A stretch of DNA of 64,000 bases, taken from the NCBI RefSeq assembly GCF_000002235.5, contig NW_022145596.1, forward strand, positions 30,087,367 to 30,151,366. The letters run 5' to 3'. This stretch comes from Strongylocentrotus purpuratus (taxonomy: Eukaryota; Echinodermata; Echinoidea; Camarodonta; Strongylocentrotidae). The translations under genes and the position numbers were made by a program. The notes under the pieces are model-generated. The model was given only the letters and a program-made list of their open reading frames with translations, did no database searches and was not told the DNA's origin. Positions 1 through 13,300 of this stretch are shown piece by piece (within the stretch, counting starts at the first letter, position 1; every line of letters starts with the position of its first letter).

Positions 1-1099
1 GTGTGCCCACACCTACTCTACTACTACAGTCAGCTGCATTGCCTGGTGGGCTGTTGTCACTTGTAGCTTGATGTGATCCTTCAAGCCCATTTTGAAGAAC
101 CAAGGAAGACTGGTAATTGCCTGGTAACTGTTCTTCATCTTTCACTAATACAGGATTGTCACTCAGAGATGGGAGCATTTCTTCTTTCTCCTCAACATCA
201 TGCACATCTCCTTTTGTTGATAACAATGTCTCCTCTTTGAGGTGGTATTCGGACGGAATGTCCCTGTGAGCGCAAGATGCGTCCTGGCTTCTTCCAGGCG
301 AGTCACTGTCTGTAGTGCTTTCTCTATAGCCGATGCTAGTACTAAATCCACTCATTTCACCTAATTGTTCCAATGTCCGTACAGCTTTGGTAGAATCTGA
401 TCCGTTACCAGCTAATAAAGACATCTTGTTGTCAAGTACCTGGTCACCTTGGTGCATCTGTTCACTATGTCTTTCAGTTCTATGTTCTACCAAGTTTGTG
501 CTTGCTTCCATCTTTATCTTTTCAACAGACAACCTAGTAGATTCTCTTTCATTGCTTCTCTCTTTCTGATCTATCATTGTCACGATGCCTGCATCGTCTT
601 TTTCTGTTTCTTCATCAGATGCGTTGTACTCCTCGACATCAAACTCCTCCCCCTCCAAGAAGCTGCATCCCAGGTTATCATCGCAGTCTCCATCCTCAAA
701 ACCTTCCATGCCCTCCTCCATCCCTTCTTCCTCGGTGGAGGTGCCGTCTCCTCCAACATCACCATTCCACGGGCCTTCCACCCCCTCCTCCACACCATCA
801 CTCTTAACCTCCCATCTTCTCCCATCTTCATCGTCCCTGGATGTCATCTCCATTTTCATTGGTCCATCTGAGTGCACGAGAGAAGATGCCTTCACAAATC
901 CTCCACTCGATTTAAATGTGGCAAATATTCCCCCTTTCTTGCTACCACCACTTCCCTTGGTAGACCCTAACTTAAGAGTTGTTTGTTTTGAGTTGTCTCG
1001 TCCCTTCAGGGGTTCTTGTGCAGCAAGCAGAGACGAAGCGGTGCAGAACCCAGATAAACTTGGTAATCTTGGACCATTAGATGTACTGCTTGAAGACAC
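1..1099 (-). CDS. RECQL5: RECQL5 exon 14 (long acidic disordered tail, continues past window)
   Basis: Minus-strand frame open over all 1099 bases (366 codons), starting [17 protein letters not shown] after acceptor TTATAG. Phase 0 matches exon 13. Composition is Ser/Glu/Asp/Gly rich with acidic blocks ([35 protein letters not shown]) and one short more hydrophobic block, [15 protein letters not shown]. No known domain is visible. The frame has no ATG-to-stop boundary in the window and is easy to miss. The human tail is also disordered and carries the PCNA and SRI motifs nearer its end, which would be off-window. Confidence 0.85.
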   Translation of the reverse strand, partial: MSSSSTSNGPRLPSLSGFCTASSLLAAQEPLKGRDNSKQTTLKLGSTKGSGGSKKGGIFATFKSSGGFVKASSLVHSDGPMKMEMTSRDDEDGRRWEVKSDGVEEGVEGPWNGDVGGDGTSTEEEGMEEGMEGFEDGDCDDNLGCSFLEGEEFDVEEYNASDEETEKDDAGIVTMIDQKERSNERESTRLSVEKIKMEASTNLVEHRTERHSEQMHQGDQVLDNKMSLLAGNGSDSTKAVRTLEQLGEMSGFSTSIGYRESTTDSDSPGRSQDASCAHRDIPSEYHLKEETLLSTKGDVHDVEEKEEMLPSLSDNPVLVKDEEQLPGNYQSSLVLQNGLEGSHQATSDNSPPGNAADCSSRVGVGT

Positions 1100-4000
1100 C
1101 TATAATGTACATGTAGAAAAAGAAAAGTTCTCTTTACCAATGGCTTACTTAAACTGAGTGGCTCCTATGTAAAACCAATGCGGAATATGCGATCAGCCAC
1201 CAAAAAACCATCTAAAAGTCACATAGTGTGATTATTAGTGCTCCATTAAGGTGCATGTTGTCAGGATGGTCAAATTTGTTATTGTTATAGTATTTCCTAA
1301 AACAGTATACTTTCTTCTATGTATTTCAAATTTTGAAGCTCTAAATAATCCATAAGCGGTATTTTGGGCAGTTTTTTTAAAACCTTTGTTTGTCTGAACT
1401 TGACTTGGTTGTAATGACTACTACTGGTCCCCTCCATGTTTAACTTAAAAATGACTACAATAGAGTAAGCTGTTAAATTGGTATTTGGTCAAAATAAAGA
1501 ACAGGATGTAATTAATTGGTTTGCCGAGTTTGGAGACATCTAGTTACTCTTTGGTGGTTTTATGGAGCCCGGTCACATATGAGAAGAGTTAGAACTTTCA
1601 GTGTAAACACACACTGATCATATATACCTCAGCACGAAAACCTGTCAAAATTTAAAATTCCATTACCTGAACGACCAACATCTGTTTATAAATTATTTCA
1701 AAGTAGGTCTTGCAATGGACTGGGTATTATTATTTTTTAATCCACCCTACTTTACATACATTAAATGATTAGTGTGGAGAAATCAATTAAAAAATACACT
1801 CCTCTACAAAAAAAATCAACAATATAGATAATTAAAATATATCTATCTAGATACTTTGGTGGTAAGCGCTTTATGAGCACTGTTTTTATTATTAGGTGGT
1901 CTATTGTTTTCATCAGAATTTTCTTTCTTTATTTCTTTATTTTTATTTCTTCCACTTTTTTGTTCCGACGATAACTCAAGATCCGTCCAGTCAATTTCTT
2001 TCAATTTTGGCACAGTCATAGGTCATTGCCATAAGACGTGACAGGAACCTTTTCAAGGTCATCAAGTCTTCATGACGTCATCCAGGCGCCATTTTGTGTT
2101 TTTTTTGGAAAATTTCAAATGATCATAACTTCATAACTGAAAGTCATTTCTCATTCATATTTACCATGATCAAGGTCAATATCAGTCCAGTCAATTTCAG
2201 GTCAAAAAATGCGCGCGTGCGCGTACGTCCGCGCGTCAGTGCGCGCGCAAATTTCAAAATGCTCCAAATCGCCTCAAATTCATTTTGGATACGTTTCAGG
2301 CCATTTTAAGCATTTCATAAAAATCACGCAAAACACGCATTTTTGCGCGTTTTCGTTCGTAGCGGCCAAACGAAGAATAATTTTCTAGTACGTCTTTTTG
2401 ACGAGGGTATTCCTTATCTTTTTCCGAACAATTTGATACCATGTTTAGCTTTCCATGACCATTATTGACGGAATTAGCGTCCGTTTAAAATACATGTCCG
2501 TACGCGCGTGATCTTGTAATACATAGCATATATGGGCAAAAACATGCCTATACAAAATCCATTATAGCTCTTTAGGAAGTCCACAAAACCCCCAATTTTT
2601 TCTCATATTTGGATAGAATATGAGTTGGAAATATGATTTTAGGTCTCATTTGGCCATTATATATATCGTGACATCATCACCATGGCCTTGGAACTCAAAA
2701 AACGAATTTGCATATGATGACGTCATCATATATATGGAAAAATTGATTGTATCTCTGTAAATTTTAAATAATTTACTTCCAAACTTAGATATGTTGTAGC
2801 TGAGACAATTCTCTACAAGATCAGTGTCCATTGTTTTTCATTTTGATGACGTCATCATGGTGAAAATTTCAATTAAAGGCGACATGTCAGAATTTTCTTC
2901 ATTTGCGTGTATTGTCTATGGAAGGTGAATTTCGTTCACATCGTGAATCTACATGGCATTAATCTTTGAGCACTATCTCGCTTATTCGTGCTCTATTTTA
3001 TCCCAAATTTTGGTATGTTATAGCTGAGACAATGGGCTACAAAACCGGTGTACTTTGTTTTTTGATCAGATGTTGGGATCATGTCGGAATTTTCAATTGA
3101 AAGTTGAAATTGCACATTTTCTAGAACTTTGAAGGATTTTCTTGATCATTATTAGGTGGTCTGTCTTAGACTACCTATTGTTTTCGTCAGAATTTTCTTT
3201 CTTTATTTCTTTATTTTTATTTCTTCCACTTTTTTGTTCCGACGATAACTCAAGATCCGTCCAGTCAATTTCTTTCAATTTTGGCACAGTCATAGGTCAT
3301 TGCCATAAGACGTGACAGGAACCTTTTCAAGGTCATCAAGTCTTCATGACGTCATCCAGGCGCCATTTTGTGTTTTTTTTGGAAAATTTCAAATGATCAT
3401 AACTTCATAACTGAAAGTCATTTCTCATTCATATTTACCATGATCAAGGTCAATATCAGTCCGGTCAATTTCAGGTCAAAAAATGCGCGCGCAAAAAATA
3501 AAAATGCTTCAAATCGTCTCAAATTCATTTTGCATACGTTGTAGGCCATTTTAAGCATTTTGCCAAAAAACGCGCACACGCGCATGGGCGGGCGTTTTTG
3601 CGTGTCCTGGCATTTGGCAACATGAAATCGCCAATTTTTTTCCGTCATCATATCTGACACATTCTCTCAAGCATTTTGATACATTGTTCACCTTTTTCTG
3701 CCCATTAATAACGGAATGAGCGTCCGTTTAAGATAATGTCCGTGCGTGCGAGCTCTTGTAATACATAGCATATATGGGCAAAAACATCCCATTTTAAAAA
3801 TCGAAATAGCTCTTCAGATAGTCCATTGACCCCCAATTTTTATATCATGGTTGGAAAAAGCATGAGTTGGACATATGATTTCATACCACCCTGACTCGTA
3901 CAAAGTGAAACAAAGTCTTAATATTGGCATCTAAACTCCAAAAAATGTATTTTGTTGATGACGTCATTTTTGTCATTGTTTAATTGAGATTATCTCACGT

Positions 4001-4356
4001 ATCGGTGATCGATTTTCACCCAGATTTTAATATGTTGTAGCTGAGATAATTTTCTATCAGAAATTTGTCATATATTATCATTTAGATGACGTCATCATAG
4101 TATAATATTCGATTAAAGGCGGCAATGCATAATTTGTCATATTTGCGTGTTATGTCTATGGGAGGTCACTTTTTTCAAAACATGAATCTGCATGACAATG
4201 TGTTTTGACCAGTGTCTCGGTTGTTATTCAAAACAGTTTTCAACCAAATCTTAATATGTTGTAGCTGAGACTATACGCTATCTAAATATTTCCTCATTTT
4301 TTCAATCAGATGTCAGGATCATGCTCATACTCATCATCGTCATCATCATCATCAAT

Positions 4357-4393
<37 letters not shown>

Positions 4394-7300
4394 ATGTCAC
4401 CATCATCATCATCACCATCATGGTCTGAAGATGATAATCATCAACATCATCATGATCATGATCATTATCATCATCATCATTAACATTATCGTTTTTATCA
4501 TCATATAACATTATCATTATCATCATCATCACCTTTACTATCATGACCATCACCATGTTCATCATGATCATCATTGTTTACATGTCTATATAACTTCTCC
4601 CATTCTCAAATCTATCATAAGACTTAGACAGACCACCTTATTCGTCTTCGTGACGAATTAAATTTCTAGTTTATTATTATTATTATTTCTATATTCACTT
4701 GTTTACTGTTTTAAGTGTGCTTATGATTTATGTTTTGTTTTGTGCTTCAATTGCATTCTGTATGTGCTGTTTCATTACTATGATTGTAAGGGGAATCGCT
4801 AGTTTTTGTGCAAATCATTGGCTTTTCAATGCATGTGATTTCCCAAACACAATTTAACTATATATCATATCTCTCTATTTTATGAAATGAATACATAGAA
4901 TTGAGTTATTACAATTATTAACATAAAGTATTGAAGATGATGGTTTTTTTTATATTACCTTTGGTGGAATCCCTCCTTTCATTGTATCCTCTTCATCTGC
5001 AGCGGAAATAAAAAGATCATGAAGCCTGCCCTCTTTTGTCTTCTTATTGATTTCTCCAACCTATCCAAAAGAAAGAAATAATTGTTTTTTCTTCTTCAAA
5101 TTAGCTTTTGCACCCATTAGCATGTTCAAAGCTAAAAATGAGTTCTGTTAGTTGGTGTGTGTTTAAAAAAAAAACTGCTTCAATTTTGTTCAAACATATA
5201 CATCAAATTGGTTGTTTGTTTGAAATAGTATTGTGTTCATTTTACCTGTCTTTAATCATTTTATCATTATTCCAGTATGTGAAAAATTGATATACCCCAA
5301 TTTTTTTTTTTTTTAAAGAATGTGACATATTAAAGCTTACATCTAAAAGTATTCATTAAAGGCCCTAATAAATATAACCAGTCCACCTTTCATTTTTGAG
5401 TGACAAAAAAAAATAACATCAAATTTACAAGAGTATGATGAATAATTTAGTTGTTAATATACAGTATATATAACAGTATACACTCATAACAGTCTGAAAG
5501 TCTAGGGTTTCAGACAGCAGCGGATAAGGAGTGAAGAGAAGGCGGGACCACAAGATTGACATACAAGTAATTCTGTATTTATGTTACCTGACCAAAGACT
5601 TTGGCCTTGTAGAGATTACATGTCTTAGCTGCCTGGATTGCACTGTGCTCTGCTGATATTGCACATCGTTGGGCTTTGTCCTCACTGAAAGGAAAACAAA
5701 ATATTACAAAACAATCTTAAAGCGGGACTGCACTACTTGTAGCTACTTGTGCCCTCTATATAGCAAACAATGCCTAAGCAGTACCTGTTGGTGCCCCGTG
5801 ATCCCCTTTTTCTTATGTTAATGAGATAACCACCTGTCAGTGACCACACATGGAGGTCTAATCCCTCCTTGCCAAACTAGTGCAGACAGGCTTTAAGCCC
5901 CCCAAAGTGTTGGGAGCCCCCAAAATTTCAATTAAATTGTATCATGATTTGAAAGAAGATCTCATCTAAGACACATTTCTGCAAGAATTTTTAAAACAAA
6001 TGTGTTTGAAGTTGAATACTAATGAAAGAATACACAAATTTAGGTTTTCTGCATTCAACAGAAAACCCAAATTTGTATTTTTTAAATCAATATTTGTCTT
6101 CAAACACATTTTTTGAGGAAAAATCTTTGCAGAAGTGGGTCTTAAATGACATCCTCTTTCACATTATGATACTTTAAGTGAAATTTTGACATCAAATTTT
6201 TTCACATTACGATACTTTTAAGTGAAACTTTGCCATCAAATTGTTGGCGCATTTAGGGTTACCTACACTTTAGAGGGGCTTTAACTATCAAAATAAGCAA
6301 GTGATTCAGAATAATAAAACAATCTTATCTAAATATGAAATCAATAGGTTATGAATAAATATCTCCCTTTGCAAAAGCACAAAATATTACACTCATGTGG
6401 TTGATAATTGAGGCTTGGTGCAGTAGAAATAGAAGTATCTTGGTAGAAATTTGTAAAAGGCACAAGTGTGTAGATCTACAAAGAATTCGCTGAGATCATG
6501 GAGCAATAAAAATAAAAATCCTATTTTGGCATTTTTGAGATAAATCAATCCAGATAAACAGAACTTAAATTCTTTCATACACACACATATATCTTCTTCT
6601 TTTTAAAGGAATTACACAACTTTTTGTTGATGGTCTTTTTACTTCCAGCATTATTTAGAGGACAATTAAACTTACTTTGAGGTGAGTCCATTTGACTCAT
6701 CAGAGAAGGCAGCTCTGATGTTTTCTCTCAAAGCCTTGTCGAGTAGCTGCATGCAGTACTCTCTCACCTGAGAAAATGAGAATATAATAATAATAATAAC
6801 TTCTACTCATATAGCGCTTTTCATAAAAGATTTATATCAAAGCACTTTACAATATTGATGCAAGTAAAACTAAACAGAGAAATGTCAAGAGAACAAAATT
6901 GAATTTATCAAACATGAGATAACAAGGTAAGGTAACAATTTAAGGACGAGGTTGAATATGTCTTTTCCATTAGATTGGTTTTAAATTAGATGTTGGAAAT
7001 GTGATCCCATCTTCCCTCATTTATGCACATTTCTGTAAAAACAAGTTCTGAACGACACAGTCCATTATCATTTTAGCAAAGTTGTGAACTGTCCTCCCAA
7101 TAACTCACCAGCTTGTCTTACTACCCCCACAACGATTACCCTTCCCCCTCCCACTCCCCCCCCCCCCCTCCCACACCTAAGACGAAATTGGGGTTACATT
7201 AAATGTCAATGGGTAAATGTCATTGGATTTAATTGTCCAAGTTGGAAGTTGTCCCAGGGACACTGTGGACAAGGTTACTTGGAAGGAATCCACCTTGAAG

Positions 7301-10300
7301 GGGGGGGGGGGTGGGGGGTCTATACATGTATCTGTCAAAGGGTAGTCTCTAGGAATAATGTCCGTGGGTCAATTGAATCTATTCAACAGCATAAATGAAT
7401 GCAGATTTCAACCAAGCTCTTATAACTAAAACAAGCAAGCATAATCAGATAGCACTATCACTGAAGTATCATAATTTAAGGATTTAATTATATGGTTCTT
7501 CAAAATATTCAATAGTTATATAATATTGACTGGCCTTGAGGGGTATATCAGAAATATTGACCAAGCTCAGATCATATTGCCCCGAGTCGAAAGACGAGGG
7601 CAATATGGTCTTAGCGCGGTCAATATTTCTGATATCCCCCGAAAGTAAAGCCAGTCAATATTTTTATTGTTATCCAAATCAGACATCTAGAGCAAATACA
7701 GACATCCACCATGACAATCTCAAGAACTGAACAAACTTTGTCAAACCAACACTGTGCATCCAGTGCTTGACAAAATTTTCGATACACTGCAAACAGTGTG
7801 TATTTGGTGTGATTATTACGTCACAATAGAGTGCGCGCAAAGTGCGCAGGTTCTCGTACGCATAATAGATGCGCAATGAAAATGCGACGCGGTCAATACA
7901 AGATGCCTGGATGCGAGACCGTGGAAAATACCAAGGTATATTTTCACTCGTCTCTACACGCAAAGTCAATACGCGCAGGGAGACCAAGGAAAATACAAAG
8001 AATATACCCCTCCGTTCCCACTGCTAGTGAAAACTAGGGCAATACGGTTTTGTAAATGACCAGCTCAGATGTCTGATACGGGTAATAATGTACAATATAC
8101 AAAAAAGGGGGATTTGAAGATGGCTCCTGATCAAGAATAAAGATATCCTAATAATTAGAAAAATGATTCTCATCTTAGTTTGACCAGATAGAACTGACAT
8201 GAAATGAGGAATATATAATTTCTTTTACCTGAATGGTTAGCCCTGGAACTGTGTTGCTTTTAGGATTTTTCAATTTACAATTAGGATCTAAATCAAAAGG
8301 AAACAAAAAGAAAATTAAAAATCACCAACACTTAATCATAATGCACATGATTTAAACGTTTCATTGAAATAATATTGTTGTCATCAGCTCAATATGAACA
8401 GTGCTGAAAATGGATTTACCTCATTACTTCATAAACAGCACACACTCAATGCAAAAATCTATGAAAAGCCCTCTACAGGACTATTTGAACAAGGTGAAAC
8501 TGATTAGACAATACCCCAAAAGTACTGAAACGTTTTACTGGTAACTGAATCTTTGAGGATAGCATGATGGTTCTACAACCTTATAGCATACTATAGCTAC
8601 TATCATAATATACTGTACTACGCTATGCTGTTTGAAATACTAGGTCTTACATAAACATGGATAACTTTCTTATTTGTTCTTTAATCTCTGTATAAGTCAC
8701 ATTAGGTCTGGTGGGTGAGTCAATATTCCTTTCATCCTCAATGCTGAAATAATTTAATTAGTACTTTTATTAAAGATTGGCACAATAGGTGCTCATTGCA
8801 TTATTTGAAAAAACACCATGTTTACTACAACCTGAAAATGATTGCCCCAAAACTTGTTCTGCTAAACTTGATGCAGTGATCATCACAAGATGTTAGATAT
8901 GAATGAGCAAGTTCAAGATAAATGGTTCATTTCATGTCCAATACATAAAAGGGTTCATAGATGTTATTGAAAATGTTATTTCATTGTAAAGAGTAAATCG
9001 ATATGGACTGAATCATGTGCTTTGTGTTATACTTTTATTAAAGATTGGCACAATAGGTGCTCATTGCATTATTTGAAAAAACACCATGTTTACTACAACC
9101 TGAAAATGATTGCCCCAAAACTTGTTCTGCTAAACTTGATGCAGTGATCATCATAAGATGTTAGATATGAATGAGCAAGTTCAAGATAAATGGTTCATTT
9201 CATGTCCAATACATAAAAGGGTTCATAGATGTTATTGAAAATGTTATTTCATTGTAAAGAGTAAATCGATATGGACTGAATCATGTGCTTTGTGTTATAC
9301 TCACCTATTTCCTCTGTCTGTCGTCTATCTGCTTTCATTTTCTTCTGAAAGAGATATAAATTGCAGCATTGAGTTATGGCATAGACAGAAATACACAACA
9401 GCCTTTACTTGGACTCTTTGGATATTTAAAATTGCATTCATTGTTAAACAAAGACAGAAAGAAATAATTGGGGCATATAAATATGTAGATTTTGATACAC
9501 ATGCGAATATGTGAGATCATATTCATCAAGTTTATTCCAATTTCCACTAGAACTAGCACAGACCATTCAATAACCTTTGACCTTTTCAGTACAGGACTCT
9601 AAAGTACAAGACGATAAAAAAAAGTTCATCCATCTATGAATGTACAGTAAATGTACAATTAAAAGATATTACAGATACCAACAATAGCTAGATTCCTCCG
9701 AACCAAAGTAGAATATTGATTCTCACATATTAACAACAACAACAAAACTAATTTGTAATACTGACTAAATACTGCTGTTAACTGATTAATTAGTAGTACA
9801 AGATAGTTGCAAATTATATAGCACCTTTTCCGCTGGATACAAAGCACTTTGGGATGCTATTCATGAGTCAGTGCTAGAGTTAGAATATAAACAAGTTACC
9901 AAGCAGTAACAGTATGAGTCCAACAAATACATGTGGTTTCATAATAGATATATGTCTCCAAACTCTGAATTTTTCTACTGTTGATGATGATTTTAAATGC
10001 GGAGGGGGCCTGTTTCAGAGTTTGGGAGCAGTAGAGGAGAAATTAATTACCCTTTTTCTCCTCCTGAATTCTGCTTGTACGACGTCTCTCAGGCCAGAGC
10101 TGTTATCATCATCGTCATCATCATCGGTGTTGAAGTCGTCATCGTCTGACCAGTCTCCTGGCTTTCTCTTCTTACCGACATATGTACTGTCAAATAGAAC
10201 ATAGCAAATAAGAATACTTAATTCCTTATAACAAATAAACAACAGTTTAAGATCCAAATTCACATATAGGCCACATGCAACAATGCAGGTTTTAAGGGGA

Positions 10301-13300
10301 AAAGAAACTTACATGTGAAGTTTGTTTATGTTAAAAAATGCACACATATTATGAACAAGGGATTGTTCATTACGACGATACACATTACATTTTTAAACTA
10401 ACATTTTTACCACTTCTATTCTTGTATCATGTTTACTGGTATCTTATTCATTTAAAGTTTTAAAACTTTCATTTGAAGTACATTGTATCATTGCCACCAT
10501 ACCATATTCCAACTAGCAATACTGCTATCTTGTGGTATTCTGCCTCCATAGAAATTATGCATTTTCAATGTGAACTGTATCATGATCTAATATTGGTGGT
10601 GCAATTCTGTCATTTGTTCATTCAAACGGACAAATCTGTGCCATATACACTATACACTTCATTACTATAATACATTGAGGGAGTTGGTTTTATAAGATGA
10701 CGTGGATCCTAGTCAAATGATTGGTTGAAAGCATACACGTGACCAGGCATTTATTTTGCCTAACGCGTAATTTGGATAATGACCGGTCATTATCCAATTC
10801 TAATGACCGGTCATTAGTAAAATGATGTTATAAAACAAAATCTTTAAAAAAAATAATACACATCATTTTGTTCGGGCATTAGTAAAATATCCCACACTCG
10901 GTACCTTCAAAACAGTCCAAACACTAGTGTTAGACTGTTCCAAAGGTACCTTGTGTGGCTAAATCTTACTAATGCCCTTACTGCTATGTATTATTTGTAT
11001 ATTACTCTACGTCTTTCCCATATGGTTTGTCTAATCATATTCATTACTATCCTTTCTTTAACTTTTTATTTTCATTGATATAATATCGATCTAATATACA
11101 TTACTTACACATCTCTGCCATATCTCCCTCCACCATACAGATCATCATCATGAACATTAAGGGGGTTCTTCTCAATATACGTCCGTCCCATATGGTTTTT
11201 CTTCGCTGGTCCACCCATAATCCCACGTTGCATCTCGTCGATACGCTTCTTCACTACCTCCGGAGTCTTGCAGACATCACACATGCTGCCACACGAGGGC
11301 AGCTTGTCATCAAAGTACTTAGCGATGGATTCATGCCTGCATCTAGTAGGGCGAAAACAGGAAAAAATAATGCTTACAAGCACATGAGGGGCACAGAACA
11401 ATAGCGACAATGGATAACAAGCTCTTCCCGGTTAAAATCAATAACTACAAATTTACTGTAAACAAATTGTGCACTGGTTTAAATGGTTTATTTCTTTAAT
11501 TCAACATATTTGCAACAATATAAAAAAAAAGAATGCCTTTGAATTTCACCTCTGGCTCTGCTTAATGGAAGATTTAATTCAACTGTTTAATATTTTACAA
11601 AGAAGAGACATATCAATACAACTCAATTTATAGATGTGTTGATTGACACATCTTACAAATTCAAAACAGCACCTCTTTCATGCCAAAAAATGTTTCATGT
11701 ATTTGCTTGAATTGTAAACAATTTGGATGATATGCCTAAAGATACGCCTGGCATGCATTTATTATAAAGCATTTTACTCCATGGATATATAGAAAATAAC
11801 TAAATTACAGAGTGACATTATTCTACATTGCTTTCAGAAAGATTGGTACTGGAATGTAATACATCGCATCTATTTACACCACAGTTCATAACATGATGTC
11901 CCTTGGTGTTAGCCTATATAGACTTCAGTGAAATCATGACAGTTGGATTTGAAGTTACAAATGCAAACGGTTTAATCCAATCACAGAAAGTGTTGCGTGT
12001 GGACATGGGGCAAATCTCCATGCAATGCATGAACGCTTCACAAAAGTAGAGAAGCCATGATCACTATGAGACCTTTGATGTATGGAGGATCAATCTTCAC
12101 TCCATAGAGAATGATTATTCAAAGGTGTATGCTTTACATTTGAACTTTCAATTTAATGATGCATACAAGAAAACATTACATTTTTAATACAAGGACTATT
12201 GGACATTGTGTTCCCTTCTCATATTGGTAAATTTGACTGTGACTACCGGTATGATGCCTTTTAGGACGATTGTCCATATTATATATGAACAAATATCATT
12301 ATATCTAATTTTCTTTTTAAAATACTGAGGTATATTTGGGGCAACTACATTCCTGTACATACATGCCCTTGCAAATTGTAATACAGAAGAAAACATGTCT
12401 TTTCCGTCTTAAAATTTAGATAATTCATATTAAAATAGAGGTGAGGTGCACTACTCAAACTTATGCAGCTGCATGTACATGTTAGATTGATGATACAAAG
12501 CATACAAATATATTCATTTTACAACCTTCAAATATTCCCATTCTGATATTGGTTTAAAGTCTTGTATTTGTCCAATATTCTCAAACTTCGATGAATTAAT
12601 CACAAATGAATATGACATACCCGTAAGAATTAATTACATCTTGGAATTTAAATAAAAGAGTTAAACTTACTTTGCCTCTTCACAAAACTTAACCAGTGCT
12701 TCAAAGCTTTGCATTGAAGCCTTGCTAGGTTTTCCAGGCGATGATGAAAACTTTCTCTTTCTCTGAAACAAAAAAAAGGTAAATGTTTTAAAGGTACTAG
12801 ATCTACTTACATGTATTAGTGTTGTCAAATCTCTTCAACTTTACTCATGCCTTTTATAAAAGTACAATAGTAACCTTTCAAACATAAATAAATCTCACTT
12901 TATGTAATCCATGCCAGGGTTCTGCATTATAAAATGTACATCATTTTAAAAAGGCCTCTGCCGCAAACAAAGGATTCCGCATGAAGTGCTGCTTCGCGAC
13001 ATCATTTTCTCAAAATGGATCCTGACGGACGCTCTTCAAAGATGGCGACCGGCTTTCAAGGCAAGGAACACACCATTCACTGGCAGGGAGATACAATTTT
13101 GAGGGGGGGGGGGGGACAAGACCTTTGCTAAATGTCTGTGATTTACATCAAATAAATGGAAATTAAATCTTTATGAACCCTTTTTCATTGAACTTCTGCT
13201 ATCTCAAAGTTTGATAATGTGTATTTTTAATTCAGATATATATCTTATTTTCATGTATTGCTAGTCATGTATGAACGGACATACCCTTTGGGGTAGTGGA

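Noticed and set aside
585..1157. Plus-strand open frame of 190 codons, Ser/Pro rich.
   Set aside because: Antisense shadow of RECQL5 exon 14, whose minus-strand frame is open throughout and in phase with exon 13.
4302..4574. Met/Asp-rich open frame of 90 codons on the minus strand.
   Set aside because: Produced entirely by the (ATC)n microsatellite.
8651..8743. A 93-base open segment on the minus strand with acceptor TTTCAG and donor GTAAGA, reading [19 protein letters not shown], looked like an extra RECQL5 exon.
   Set aside because: Its open frame does not fit the phase of exon 9. In the required frame it hits a stop, while exon 9 joins exon 10 directly in frame. It could only act as a poison exon.
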